Assembly: GCF_026127265.1 (NCBI RefSeq)
Contig: NZ_WWFG01000001.1
Coordinates: 434,001-498,000, forward strand
Source: Nostoc sp. KVJ3
Lineage (GTDB): Bacteria > Cyanobacteriota > Cyanobacteriia > Cyanobacteriales > Nostocaceae
Direction of reading: 5' to 3'
Length of the DNA: 64,000 nt
The position numbers and the translations under genes were made by a program. Positions 8,584 through 17,567 of this stretch are shown one piece after another (position 1 is the stretch's first letter; each line of letters opens with the position of its first letter). Below the pieces are notes generated by a model. That model did no database searches. It had not been told where the DNA came from and worked only from the letters and a program-made list of their open reading frames with translations.

Positions 8584-9873
8584 ATGTCAAATTTTGATCT
8601 AGTTATTCAGCTATTTTTACAACTCACAGTTATTTTAACCACTTGTCGCATTGTGACAATTTTAGGACGGCGCTATCTTGGTCAAACCGATGTTGTTTGC
8701 GAAATGATTGCGGGTGTAATGTTAGGGCCATCACTTTTGGGATTGATTGCACCAGATTTTCAGCAATGGCTATTTCCTAAGCTTCCTATTATCACTGCTG
8801 TCGGACTAAAGATACCCAATCCATCGATGTCAATTTTATATGCTATCAGCCAGATTGGGTTGGTAATTTATATGTTTTTGATTGGTTTGGAGTTCAATAC
8901 TAAACTCTTAAAACATCATATCAAAAGTGCAAGTTTGCTATCTGCGGCTGGAATTATCACTCCTTTTATTTTAGGAGCGATCGCATCTTTTTGGTTTTAT
9001 CGCAATGGCGATTTCTTTCAACCAAAAGTAACGCCGTGGTCAGCCGCTTTGTATCTGGGTGCGTCGATGACCATTACAGCATTTCCAATGTTAGCTCGCA
9101 TTCTTTACGAACGCGGTCTAGCACAAACCCGTTTCGGTACTTTAGCTTTAGGTGCAGCATCGGTAGATGATGGAGTTGCTTGGTGTTTGTTGGCGATCGT
9201 TCTTGCTAGCGTGAAGAATTCTTTGAGCATCGCTATATTAGCAATTGGTGGTGGCTTATGCTACGTGCTATTTGCGATTTTTCTCGGTCAACCTTTACTG
9301 AGAGTATTCACACGCATGACAAAACGCGATGCAGGTGTGAATAGACAAACCCTAACTTTGATGTTGATAATTTTGATGTTTTGTGCGTGGTTTACCGATG
9401 TCACAGGTATCTATGCAATATTCGGTGCTTTTGTCTTGGGAGCAGTAACACCACGGGGAGAATTCGCCCAACAAATTCGCCAATATACAGAGTTTTTAAC
9501 TACTTCTTTTTTGCTACCAATGTTTTTTGTCTTTTCTGGGCTGAACACTCAAATTGGATTGGTAAACACGCCGACTTTGTGGGGAATTACGCTGTTAATT
9601 ATTGCGATCGCAATTCTTGGCAAAGGTGTTGCTTGTATGTTAGCGGCAAAATTAGCCGGGGAAAATTGGCGTGAATCAGCAACCATCGGCGCTCTGATGA
9701 ATGCTCGTGGTTTAATGGAGTTAATCATCCTCAATATTGGTCTTGAGCAAGGTATAATTACCCCAACTTTATTTACTATCATGGTTATTATGGCAGTCAT
9801 TACTACACTCATGGCATCACCACTGATTGCCTTTTTATTGCAAGGTACGAGCTATGATAAATCTTCCGCTTAA
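8584..9873 (+). CDS. Cation:proton antiporter (Kef/NapA-type, CPA2)
   Basis: A 429-residue protein, almost entirely hydrophobic, with about 12 membrane helices. GEMIAGVMLGPS-like text near residue 40 (here CEMIAGVMLGPSLLG) and ASVDDGVAW near residue 197, with the paired Asp that carry ions, identify the Na+/K+:H+ exchanger family PF00999. It ends after the membrane domain with no regulatory tail, unlike its downstream paralogue. AAGGAAG lies just before the ATG. The two antiporters are probably a tandem duplication; ion choice (Na+ or K+) cannot be told. Confidence 0.8.
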   Translation: MSNFDLVIQLFLQLTVILTTCRIVTILGRRYLGQTDVVCEMIAGVMLGPSLLGLIAPDFQQWLFPKLPIITAVGLKIPNPSMSILYAISQIGLVIYMFLIGLEFNTKLLKHHIKSASLLSAAGIITPFILGAIASFWFYRNGDFFQPKVTPWSAALYLGASMTITAFPMLARILYERGLAQTRFGTLALGAASVDDGVAWCLLAIVLASVKNSLSIAILAIGGGLCYVLFAIFLGQPLLRVFTRMTKRDAGVNRQTLTLMLIILMFCAWFTDVTGIYAIFGAFVLGAVTPRGEFAQQIRQYTEFLTTSFLLPMFFVFSGLNTQIGLVNTPTLWGITLLIIAIAILGKGVACMLAAKLAGENWRESATIGALMNARGLMELIILNIGLEQGIITPTLFTIMVIMAVITTLMASPLIAFLLQGTSYDKSSA

Positions 9874-9965
9874 GCAAATTTAAATATAAAATTAATTGCC
9901 TAGTAATTGGGTAAAATTCTCTGTTTTGACTCTGGCTATAGCAATTAAATGAGTTACGAACAAAA

Positions 9966-9998
9966 AGATCCCCGACTCATTGAAGAAGTCGGGGATCT
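9966..9998. repeat. 12-bp hairpin between the antiporter genes
   Basis: AGATCCCCGACT pairs perfectly with AGTCGGGGATCT across a 9-base loop. No T tract follows on either side, so it is more likely a short repeat or an mRNA-processing/stability hairpin than an intrinsic terminator. Confidence 0.6.
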
Positions 9999-10098
9999 GA
10001 GCCTCTCGATAAAATTGGGTGTATCTAATAAGCTTGACATTTTCGGGTCATTTAAAGAATCATCTTAGAGAAACCAGATAGTTAATTGTGAGGAAACC

Positions 10099-12309
10099 AT
10101 GCACATAGTTATTCTCGTTCTGGTTGAAGTGCTGATTATTATTGGACTTTCACGCTTAGTAGGGCTAGGATTCCGTTCCATTAAGCAACCTCTAGTAATT
10201 GGTGAGATTGTCGCGGGCATTATGCTCGGCCCATCTTTATTTGGTTTAGTTGCTCCCGATCTAGCAGTTACATTGTTTCCACCAGAAACTATTCCTTTTC
10301 TAAATGTTTTGTCTCAGGTGGGACTAATATTTTTCATGTTTCTGATTGGGCTAGAACTAAATCCCAAATATCTTAGCGGACAATTAGAAGTAGCTGTTTT
10401 AACTTCTCATGTCAGCATTTTGGTACCGTTTTCATTAGGAACATTGCTAGCGGTAATCCTTTATCCTCTAGTTTCCAATGCTAGTGTATCCTTCACAGCT
10501 TTTGCTTTGTTTTTGGGGGCAGCAATGTCGATTACTGCCTTCCCGGTGTTAGCGCGAATCATTACTGAAAACAATTTACAAGGAACGCGTTTAGGAACCT
10601 TGGCGTTAACTTGTGCAGCGGTGGATGATGTCACAGCCTGGTGTCTTTTGGCAGTTGCGATCGCAGTAGCTAGAACTGGTGACTTTGCTGGTGCGATACC
10701 CACAATTATCGCCAGCATAGTTTACATCGGCTTGATGTTGACGGCGGGACGTTGGTTTCTCCAACGCCTTGCCAAACACTATCTGCGTGCGGGACGACTC
10801 AGCCAATTGCTTCTAGCTGGGATTTATATGGGTGTGGTTGCGTCGGCATTAATTACCGAACTAATTGGTATTCACTTAATTTTTGGGGCATTTTTACTCG
10901 GAGCAGCCATGCCCAAAAACGAAGATTTAGTGCGGGAATTGGCAGTAAAAACCGAAGATTTTGTCCTGATCTTTTTGCTACCCATATTTTTTGCCTACAG
11001 TGGTTTAAAAACGCAGATTGGCTTACTCAACCGTCCAGAATTGTGGCTGTTGTGTGCGTTGGTTTTAGGAGTGGCGATCGCAGGTAAATATATTGGTACT
11101 TATGTCGCAGCCCGTGTCAGTGGCATTAGTAAACGGGAAGCCTCAGCCCTCGGTTGGTTAATGAATACTCGCGGCTTAACCGAACTGATAGTGCTAAACA
11201 TTGGTCTAGAGTTAGGGGTAATTTCCCCTTTAATATTTACCATGCTGGTAATTATGGCATTGGTAACTACATTCATGACCTCGCCCTTGCTGGAATGGAC
11301 ATATCCAAAGAAGCTGATCAGGTTAGATGTCGTAGAACCAGAGTTGGAAGCAGAAACAGGTATAGACACCTCTACTGGAAGCGAAACTTACCCTCATCCT
11401 TTCCGAATTTTAGTGCCAGTGGCTAATCCAAGTACGCAAAAAGGTTTAGTCCAGTTAGCAGTAGCCTTGGCACAGCCAGCCGTCGGTGTCGCTCTCAATT
11501 ACCGATATCCTGCCATTGTTAACCCCCTCAGCCTAATTGAATTTCAAGAAGACTATGCCTTTGAAAGCACCCCAGTTGAAGCAGATCGATTAATTGCCCA
11601 GCGTCGCCAGCAACTAGAAGAATTGATTAATACTCTCGAACCACCAGAAACTCGTTCTTGTGTGCATCCGATCGTTCGCATCTCCAGCAATGTTGCTCGT
11701 GAAACAGCACAGATTGCCACATTAGAACAAGTTGATTTAATTCTCGTCGGCTGGCATCGGCCAGCTTTTAGTAGTAATCGCTTAGGTGGACGAGTCGGAC
11801 AAATGCTTACCACCGCACCAGTAGATGTAGCAGTATTTGTAGATAAAGGCAAAGAGCAATTAGAAAGTTTATTAGTACCTTATTCTGCAAATATCCATGA
11901 TGATTTAGCACTAATACTAGCTCTCAGACTGCTAATTAATCGTGAGACTTGTATGTTGCAGATATTACAGATAGCAGCAAATCATACTAAGGAAGAATTG
12001 AGTTACGAACTGAACACGATGATGGAGCAATTGCCCACAAGTGTGCGCGATCGCATTGAAATCAAAATTATCGAAGCCCCAGAACCAATCCAAGCCGTTA
12101 TTCAAGCCTCAGAAGGTGTTGACTTAACTATTGCTGGCACCAGCCGCACTTGGGGTATCGAGCGCCAAACCTTGGGAAGATATACAGATCAACTAGCTAT
12201 CCAATGTCGTTCTTCTCTGCTGATTACCCGCCGCTACAGTCAAGTCACCGCTCATCTAGCCTCTATGCTTCCTGAGATTAATAGTCAAGAGCCAACATTG
12301 AGGAGTTGA
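10099..12309 (+). CDS. Cation:proton antiporter with C-terminal universal-stress domains
   Basis: A 736-residue protein. Residues 1-395 form the PF00999 exchanger with GEIVAGIMLGPSLFG near 33-47 and the AAVDDVTAW ion-binding segment near 173. Residues about 430-720 are soluble and contain two universal-stress-protein-like halves (one with LILVGWHRPAFSSNRLGG, one with LTIAGTSRTWG), which in related antiporters bind nucleotide and regulate transport. The membrane part resembles the preceding gene closely. GAGGA precedes the ATG. The next gene starts four bases after its stop codon, indicating an operon with two exported proteins. Confidence 0.8.
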   Translation: MHIVILVLVEVLIIIGLSRLVGLGFRSIKQPLVIGEIVAGIMLGPSLFGLVAPDLAVTLFPPETIPFLNVLSQVGLIFFMFLIGLELNPKYLSGQLEVAVLTSHVSILVPFSLGTLLAVILYPLVSNASVSFTAFALFLGAAMSITAFPVLARIITENNLQGTRLGTLALTCAAVDDVTAWCLLAVAIAVARTGDFAGAIPTIIASIVYIGLMLTAGRWFLQRLAKHYLRAGRLSQLLLAGIYMGVVASALITELIGIHLIFGAFLLGAAMPKNEDLVRELAVKTEDFVLIFLLPIFFAYSGLKTQIGLLNRPELWLLCALVLGVAIAGKYIGTYVAARVSGISKREASALGWLMNTRGLTELIVLNIGLELGVISPLIFTMLVIMALVTTFMTSPLLEWTYPKKLIRLDVVEPELEAETGIDTSTGSETYPHPFRILVPVANPSTQKGLVQLAVALAQPAVGVALNYRYPAIVNPLSLIEFQEDYAFESTPVEADRLIAQRRQQLEELINTLEPPETRSCVHPIVRISSNVARETAQIATLEQVDLILVGWHRPAFSSNRLGGRVGQMLTTAPVDVAVFVDKGKEQLESLLVPYSANIHDDLALILALRLLINRETCMLQILQIAANHTKEELSYELNTMMEQLPTSVRDRIEIKIIEAPEPIQAVIQASEGVDLTIAGTSRTWGIERQTLGRYTDQLAIQCRSSLLITRRYSQVTAHLASMLPEINSQEPTLRS

Positions 12310-12313
12310 GATT

Positions 12314-12814
12314 ATGAATCATTTCAACTTCAAATCTTTAGCTTTTTACGGAGTAGCGATAGTTTCAGTGCTACTGTTGTTTAAAACTGTCAGCGTTTAT
12401 GGAGAAAATAATCTCAAGGCTCCTCCGAACGTTAACGGGCGGTATCGTCTAACCCTGTCAGAGAATTTGCCGAAGTGTGAAAAATCGGATACCCTAACGT
12501 TAAATATTCAGCAGTCGGGTATTTACTTAAATGCCTCTGTATTACCGGCAAATACTAAAACCGATACTGACGAAAAGCACTCTCTGGCAGGTATCTTCAG
12601 AAATCAACAGTTAAATTTATCTGGAAAAGTTGGTAGATCAATCCTTTGTAATATTCCTCGCCCCCAAAACGATCCTCTGAACTCAGTCACAATTCAAATG
12701 CAACTTGTGGATAAAGGTAATATGACTGGTCAATTAACCATAAATGGCATCCCACAAACCCTGAAATTCACTGCTGTGCCCGAAAAAGCTGAGGAAAAGT
12801 CTCAGAAGTTATGA
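12314..12814 (+). CDS. Hypothetical exported protein
   Basis: A 166-residue protein. Residues 8-28 form a hydrophobic signal peptide or N-terminal anchor, followed by a beta-rich soluble part with two Cys (in LPKCEKS and ILCNIPR) that could form a disulfide outside the cytoplasm. No known domain is recognised. It starts four bases after the antiporter gene with GAGGAG at good spacing, so it is translated from the same message. A role at the envelope alongside the antiporter or the AMIN protein is inference only. Confidence 0.6.
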   Translation: MNHFNFKSLAFYGVAIVSVLLLFKTVSVYGENNLKAPPNVNGRYRLTLSENLPKCEKSDTLTLNIQQSGIYLNASVLPANTKTDTDEKHSLAGIFRNQQLNLSGKVGRSILCNIPRPQNDPLNSVTIQMQLVDKGNMTGQLTINGIPQTLKFTAVPEKAEEKSQKL

Positions 12815-12842
12815 ATTGAGGAGTGGGGATTTAAAGAGCAAT

Positions 12843-13721
12843 ATGGGTTTTATGGAGCAGATAAAAAGAATGAATCAGGGACTAAAGACTAGGCAATTTT
12901 GCCAATGGCGCAAGCAGCTATTTAACATCAGTCTATTAGGCTTAGGCTTTTGTGCAGCGATCGCCCTCGAAACTTCCACCAGTGCTGCAACACCTGGGGC
13001 AAAGCTAGATAACTGGCGTTTTTCACCCAAAACACAGCAACTCGAAATCACCCTCTCAGCAGGTACAACCCCTCATTATTTCTACTTAGCCCAACCCTCT
13101 CGGCTTGTTGTAGATTTACCGAATACTAAGTTGGGCAAAGTTACCACGCAACAAAGTTATTCTGGAGCAATCAAAAGTATTCGCGTTTCTCAATTAAATG
13201 CTAACGACACACGCATTGTCTTAGATTTAGCACCAGGGATTGCTTTTAATCCCAAACAGGTACAACTGCAACCTGTTTCCCGAAAAAACTCCACTCGCTG
13301 GGTATTACGTCCGGTTATTTCTGGTAAAACCACTGCCGTGAAATCAGGAAATTACCCACCTTCACCCAAGAAACAACCTCAAACACCCTATCAGTACTCA
13401 CAGCCGCCTAGCGATCTACCCGTAACTACTACTAATCTACAAGCACCCTTACTCACAATTCCGCCTATATCAACAAATGACCTGCCCTCAACAATTACTA
13501 ATAACTCAGGACAACCTCTTATCACTGTACCTCCCCTAGCTCCGAATACATCCTCTCAACAACCTGCTTTGATTCTTCCTCCTACCTCTTTCCCAAATCA
13601 ACCCAGTAACTTGAATAACATTCCTCCTTCTGATATGTCGGCATTTCCAGTGCCAACAATCCCCAATGTTTCCAATCCCCAGGTGATTGAGTTTGGTCAA
13701 CCTTTACCTAAAACTAAATAG
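12843..13721 (+). CDS. AMIN-domain exported protein
   Basis: An N-terminal basic stretch and hydrophobic segment (LFNISLLGLGFCAAIAL) form a signal peptide. It is followed by an AMIN domain (about residues 45-150 of the protein counted from this start: LDNWRFSPKTQQLEITL, PSRLVVDLPNTKLG, RIVLDLAPG), a module that targets envelope proteins to peptidoglycan or secretin complexes. The last 120 residues are Pro/Thr/Asn-rich and probably disordered. No amidase domain follows, so it is not an AmiC-type enzyme. An alternative TTG start lies at 12816; I chose the ATG at 12843 because it keeps a normal signal peptide with AAAGAG upstream. Confidence 0.65.
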   Translation: MGFMEQIKRMNQGLKTRQFCQWRKQLFNISLLGLGFCAAIALETSTSAATPGAKLDNWRFSPKTQQLEITLSAGTTPHYFYLAQPSRLVVDLPNTKLGKVTTQQSYSGAIKSIRVSQLNANDTRIVLDLAPGIAFNPKQVQLQPVSRKNSTRWVLRPVISGKTTAVKSGNYPPSPKKQPQTPYQYSQPPSDLPVTTTNLQAPLLTIPPISTNDLPSTITNNSGQPLITVPPLAPNTSSQQPALILPPTSFPNQPSNLNNIPPSDMSAFPVPTIPNVSNPQVIEFGQPLPKTK

Positions 13722-13759
13722 GGTTTGCTGAAAGAGTCAGAAAAAACCAAGATAGGGAT

Positions 13760-14467
13760 TTATATTTCACAAACTGCGGAAATCAAAGATAATGCTACTA
13801 TCGGGGCTGTAACTGCTCTGAGGATGCGGCGACCAAGAGAAACAGGTTGAAATCCAGATGCGATCGCATTCTCAATTTCTTCGGGTGTCCATCCTCCCTC
13901 TGGCCCAGTAGCAATCACAATCTCGCTAGAGATGCTATTCAGCACCTTGTTTAAATGGGGATACTCCCCACGAGCTTCACAAATATAACGATGACTTGTC
14001 TGATTAGTGATGACAGCAGTATTAAAAGCAACAGGCTCTAAAATTGTTGGCACAAAAGAGCGCTCTGATTGTTCGGCGGCTTCCGCAGCGATGCGCCGCC
14101 AGCGTTCGAGTTTTTGAGAACTAGGATAAAGCAAAGTGCGATCGCTTAATACTGGTGCAATACAAGTTACTCCCAACTCTGTACAACACCGTACAACTTC
14201 ATCAAATCCATTGCCTTTGGGTAACGCCACCATCAAGGTAATCGATACAGGTAATTCTGTTTCTACCAAAAGCGCTTCTAAAACCTGTGCTTGTTCTCCT
14301 GCTAGCTGCGCTAACCACCATTTTCCTTTACCATCCATTGCAATAAAGCGATCGCTTTCACGCAAGCGCAACACCCGCCCCAAATAGTGTTGTTGTTCTT
14401 TGGTGAGGAAAATTTGCCCTTGTTGAAATTGGGAGGGTGCGATCGCAATTCTTTGCAGTTGAGACAT
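13760..14467 (-). CDS. rsmE: 16S rRNA (uracil1498-N3)-methyltransferase RsmE
   Basis: A 235-residue SPOUT-class methyltransferase. The N-terminal PUA-like part has QQHYLGRVLRLRESD (about 25-40). The C-terminal trefoil knot has IATGPEGGWTPEE (about 183-195) and SLGRRILRAVTAPIVAL (about 208-225), which bind S-adenosylmethionine and define RsmE. It methylates N3 of U1498 in 16S rRNA. It converges with the AMIN gene and has its 5' side in the repeat nest at 14500-15003, which probably includes its promoter region. Confidence 0.88.
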   Translation of the reverse strand: MSQLQRIAIAPSQFQQGQIFLTKEQQHYLGRVLRLRESDRFIAMDGKGKWWLAQLAGEQAQVLEALLVETELPVSITLMVALPKGNGFDEVVRCCTELGVTCIAPVLSDRTLLYPSSQKLERWRRIAAEAAEQSERSFVPTILEPVAFNTAVITNQTSHRYICEARGEYPHLNKVLNSISSEIVIATGPEGGWTPEEIENAIASGFQPVSLGRRILRAVTAPIVALSLISAVCEI

Positions 14468-14499
14468 TTTTCTTAATAAACTACTCCCCTGCTAGGGAA

Positions 14500-15003
14500 G
14501 GCTATGGTGTACACACAAGTCGAATTACCCCCCTTATAAAGGCTACGGTGTACACACAAGTCTGTAGAAACCCAAAATCGTTGGAGATCCCCCTAAATCC
14601 CCCTTAAAAAGGGAGACTTTGATTCTAGTCCCCCCCTTTTTTAAGGGGGGTTAGGGGGGATCTAAAGCTGTGGGGCAACTCCAAAAGACTTGTGTGTACA
14701 CCCTAGCTTATAAAGGGGGGAAACCGGAAAATCTTGTTCCCTCCCCAATACATACCTACGGTGTACACACATCTCTGTAGAAACCCAAAATCGTTGGAGA
14801 TCCCCCTAAATCCCCCGATAAATTGGGGGACTTTAAGAGACTGTTGCCCCCCAATTTATCGGGGGGTTGGGGGGATCAAAAGCCTATGAGACCACTCTCA
14901 AAGACTTGTGTGTACACCGTAGCCAATACATACGGGGAGGGTTAGGGTGGGGTAAAACCTTGGGTTTTTCAGCTATTTCAGACTTGTGTGTACACCGTAA
15001 CCT
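14500..15003. mobile_element. Nest of MITE-like elements with GGTGTACACACAAGTC ends
   Basis: The same end sequence appears six times. Outward left ends start at 14500, 14541 and 14755, and matching right ends finish at about 14708, 14924 and 15003. Two complete units (14541-14708 and 14755-14924, each about 170 bp) share GTAGAAACCCAAAATCG and contain an inner GATCCCCCTAAATCCCCC inverted repeat. The outermost pair could be a third element into which the others inserted. There is no coding capacity. The 14468-15049 spacer contains nothing else. Confidence 0.75.
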
Positions 15004-15049
15004 TTTAGGAGAGAGGTCATCATGATTTCATTATCTTCAATTTTTCGGC

Positions 15050-16966
15050 TTAGGAAAGATTCTGGAAGTAAGCCTCTAGCGCTTCAGTCACCAACTGAGT
15101 CATTGGTTTACCTTGGCTTTCTGCTACTTCCTTCAACTTGCTATAAACCTCTTCTTTCAAATTCACCCGATGGCGTGATTTATTTGCACCATTGGCTGCT
15201 TGAGGTTCATAAGTGCTAGCAAATTCGCGGATGGCATCAAAACCAATGCGATCGCAAAAATCACCAAAGCTTTCCTTTGATTTCCGAGATTTCTTAAAAT
15301 AAACAAAAATCGGCTCTAAAAAGCTTTCCAAATCATTATGGTGCAGTTTTTCTGTGTAAGGTTGCGCCAGTCGAGTCTGATTTGGCGAACCACCTAACCA
15401 TACTTGATAAGATTCTGGAGCGCTACCAACAAAGGCTAATTCTGCCAAGTAGGGACGAGCGCAACCATTAGGGCATCCTGTCATCCTTACCACAAAATGC
15501 TCGCTTTGTAAACCTATTTTATTTAATAGAGCGCGAACCCGTTCCAAAATTCCCGGTATTGCCCGTTCTGATTCGGTGATTGCTAACCCGCAAGTAGGTA
15601 AAGCCGGACAAGCCATTGCATACCGCACTAAAGGTTCTATTTTACTAGGGTCATCTCCCACACCGTAACGGCTAAGAATTTCTTGAATCGCTTGCTTGCT
15701 ATCTGGTTCGATATCGTAAAAAATCAGGTTTTGGTTGGATGTGAGACGGATGGGTAAGTTGAACTGCTCGACAATTTCCCGCAGGGCAGTTTTTAGTTGA
15801 AACGAACCTTCATCCTTGACTCGACCATTTTCAATGGAAATGCCTAAAAATAGTTTGCCATCACCTTGTTCGTTCCAGCCGAGAAAGTCGTGATATTTAA
15901 ACTCTGGCAGTGGTTTGAAGGCTTCAACTGGTTTCCCAAAATATTCTTCAACTTGGGTGCGGAATTTATCTACACCCCAATCGTTGATTAAATATTTTAA
16001 TCTGGCGTGACGACGGTCGGTGCGATCGCCATAATCTCTTTGAGTCGCAACAATCGCCTTCACTATGTCGTAAACATCATCTTTCGCTACATAACCAATA
16101 GGGTCTGCTAACCTAGCAAAAGTCTCTTCTTTACCGTGAGTCCGTCCTAAGCCACCACCAGCAAAAATATTAAATCCTTCTAATTGTCCCTTTTTATTGG
16201 TAATCACTACCAAAGTCAGGTCTTGGGAATATAAATCCACCGAATTATCCCCTGGAACCGTCACGCAAATTTTGAACTTGCGGGGCATATAGTGAGTTCC
16301 ATAAATCGGTTCTTCGTTGTCATGGATAATTGTGCCATTCCCGTTACGCTGTCGCGCCGCCTTCACCTCTGGGTTCTCCTCAGCACTAATTGCTTTCTCC
16401 CCATCTAACCAAATTTCGTAATAAGCGCCGCTTTGTGGTGATAGCAAATCAGCAATATTTTGGGCATATTCCCAAGCATACTGATACTCAGGGCGATTCT
16501 TAAAGGGGGCTGGTGGTGCCATCACGTTGCGATTGATGTCGCCGCAAGCTCCCAAAGTCGAACCCAAGTTGTTGACAATTGCAGCGATCGCTGCTTTCAG
16601 ATTCTTCTTTAAAATACCGTGCAGTTGGAAACCTTGACGGGTAGTTGCTCGTAACGTATGATTCCCATACTCGTCAGCGATTTTATCTAAAGCCAAATAC
16701 AGCTGCGGTGGTACTAAACCACCCGGATTTTTTGTTCGCAGCATAAACTGGTAATCTTTTTCCTGTCCCTTAGTGCGGTTATCGCGGTTATCCTGCTGGT
16801 AAGAACCGTGAAACTTCAAAAGCTGCACCGCATTTTCGGTAAAATGAGTAGTGTCTTCAAGGATCTCAGTTGCTACAGGTTCACGCAAAAAATTACTATT
16901 TTCCTTGATTCCTTCTACTTTGGAAGGCTTACGGCTGGCGATGGGGGAAGGAGCAGATTTAACCAT
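15050..16966 (-). CDS. sir: Ferredoxin-dependent sulfite reductase with RHH-like C-terminal tail
   Basis: A 638-residue siroheme/[4Fe-4S] reductase that converts sulfite to sulfide for cysteine synthesis using photosynthetic ferredoxin. The cluster ligands are in ACPALPTC (near residue 451) and GCPNGC (near 498). LRATTRQGFQLHG (near 105) and GDINRNVMAPPAP (near 142) are siroheme and substrate-binding segments of this family. The last 45 residues (SRHRVNLKEEVYSKLKEVAESQ...MTQLVTEALEAYF pattern) look like a ribbon-helix-helix DNA-binding or dimerisation module added to the enzyme. The gene stands alone on the minus strand. Confidence 0.88.
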   Translation of the reverse strand: MVKSAPSPIASRKPSKVEGIKENSNFLREPVATEILEDTTHFTENAVQLLKFHGSYQQDNRDNRTKGQEKDYQFMLRTKNPGGLVPPQLYLALDKIADEYGNHTLRATTRQGFQLHGILKKNLKAAIAAIVNNLGSTLGACGDINRNVMAPPAPFKNRPEYQYAWEYAQNIADLLSPQSGAYYEIWLDGEKAISAEENPEVKAARQRNGNGTIIHDNEEPIYGTHYMPRKFKICVTVPGDNSVDLYSQDLTLVVITNKKGQLEGFNIFAGGGLGRTHGKEETFARLADPIGYVAKDDVYDIVKAIVATQRDYGDRTDRRHARLKYLINDWGVDKFRTQVEEYFGKPVEAFKPLPEFKYHDFLGWNEQGDGKLFLGISIENGRVKDEGSFQLKTALREIVEQFNLPIRLTSNQNLIFYDIEPDSKQAIQEILSRYGVGDDPSKIEPLVRYAMACPALPTCGLAITESERAIPGILERVRALLNKIGLQSEHFVVRMTGCPNGCARPYLAELAFVGSAPESYQVWLGGSPNQTRLAQPYTEKLHHNDLESFLEPIFVYFKKSRKSKESFGDFCDRIGFDAIREFASTYEPQAANGANKSRHRVNLKEEVYSKLKEVAESQGKPMTQLVTEALEAYFQNLS

Positions 16967-17180
16967 TAGAGTTGTATAGGATTCTCAATAAAGCATTACG
17001 TAGACACCGAATTAGCACCCTTCGGTTACTTGATCCCCGGTAATCCGGCCGGAATAAAGAGGAATATTTTAATTTTACCACGGCAAAAGTCGGCTTTGTC
17101 AGTGATGTAACACTTCACAAAACCAGCTTTTTGGAGTAATGAGTTTTGAGTGTTATTAGCGACAACAGGGCGTTTAGCCC

Positions 17181-17345
17181 GTCATGAGTACGTGAACTAC
17201 CCCGCCGTAAGACGGACGAGGCTTCCCAATTCATCGGCAATAGCCTCCAGAACTGCGTAGTTCTATTGGTCTTACATTCCCTCCAAGGGCAGGAGTCCTG
17301 GTTCCCAAGACCCAAATCTTTTTCTTGTAACACTTACCTATACAG
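17181..17345 (-). mobile_element. Relic of an IS200/IS605-type right end (TnpB omega-RNA-like)
   Basis: On the minus strand the block reads through GGAATGTAAGACCAATAG, a short GAACTACG/CAGTTC hairpin, GGAAGCCTCG and GGCGGGGTAGTTCACG. This arrangement resembles the 3' end of cyanobacterial tnpB genes that doubles as omega RNA and transposon right end. No intact tnpB is present upstream of it; the minus-strand frames nearby have no RuvC motif. The rest of the 16967-17567 spacer holds a separate long inverted repeat at 17414-17460 and the upstream regions of sir and the next gene. Confidence 0.5.
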
Positions 17346-17413
17346 CTTGGTTTTCGCTTACGGCATTGGTGGCCAAGACCCAATAATTTTATCAGAAAAT
17401 TTTGGCCCTTCGT

Positions 17414-17460
17414 CATCCAGTATTGTTTTTTTGCTTCCTGCTTAAAAACAATACTGGATG
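17414..17460. repeat. Long inverted repeat (CATCCAGTATTG arms)
   Basis: CATCCAGTATTGTTTTT is the inverse of AAAAACAATACTGGATG, with a short central loop (about TTGCTTCCTGCTT). It is a strong hairpin on either strand, next to the IS200/IS605-like relic. Origin unknown. Confidence 0.75.
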
Positions 17461-17567
17461 CAATCCTCACCCCCCGCTCACAATCCCCACCTTGTAGCAT
17501 CTGTTGCAACAAGCTATAGAGGGAATCTATAAAGTTAATTTTGAGCAGTTATCGTGGAGATTGAATA

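Noticed and set aside
9966..9998. Hairpin as intrinsic terminator of the first antiporter gene
   Set aside because: The stem is strong but no T tract follows on either strand.
17115..17512. Two minus-strand frames in the sir upstream region as genes
   Set aside because: They cross the long inverted repeat and the IS200/IS605-like end and have no domain motif; better explained as mobile-element remnant.
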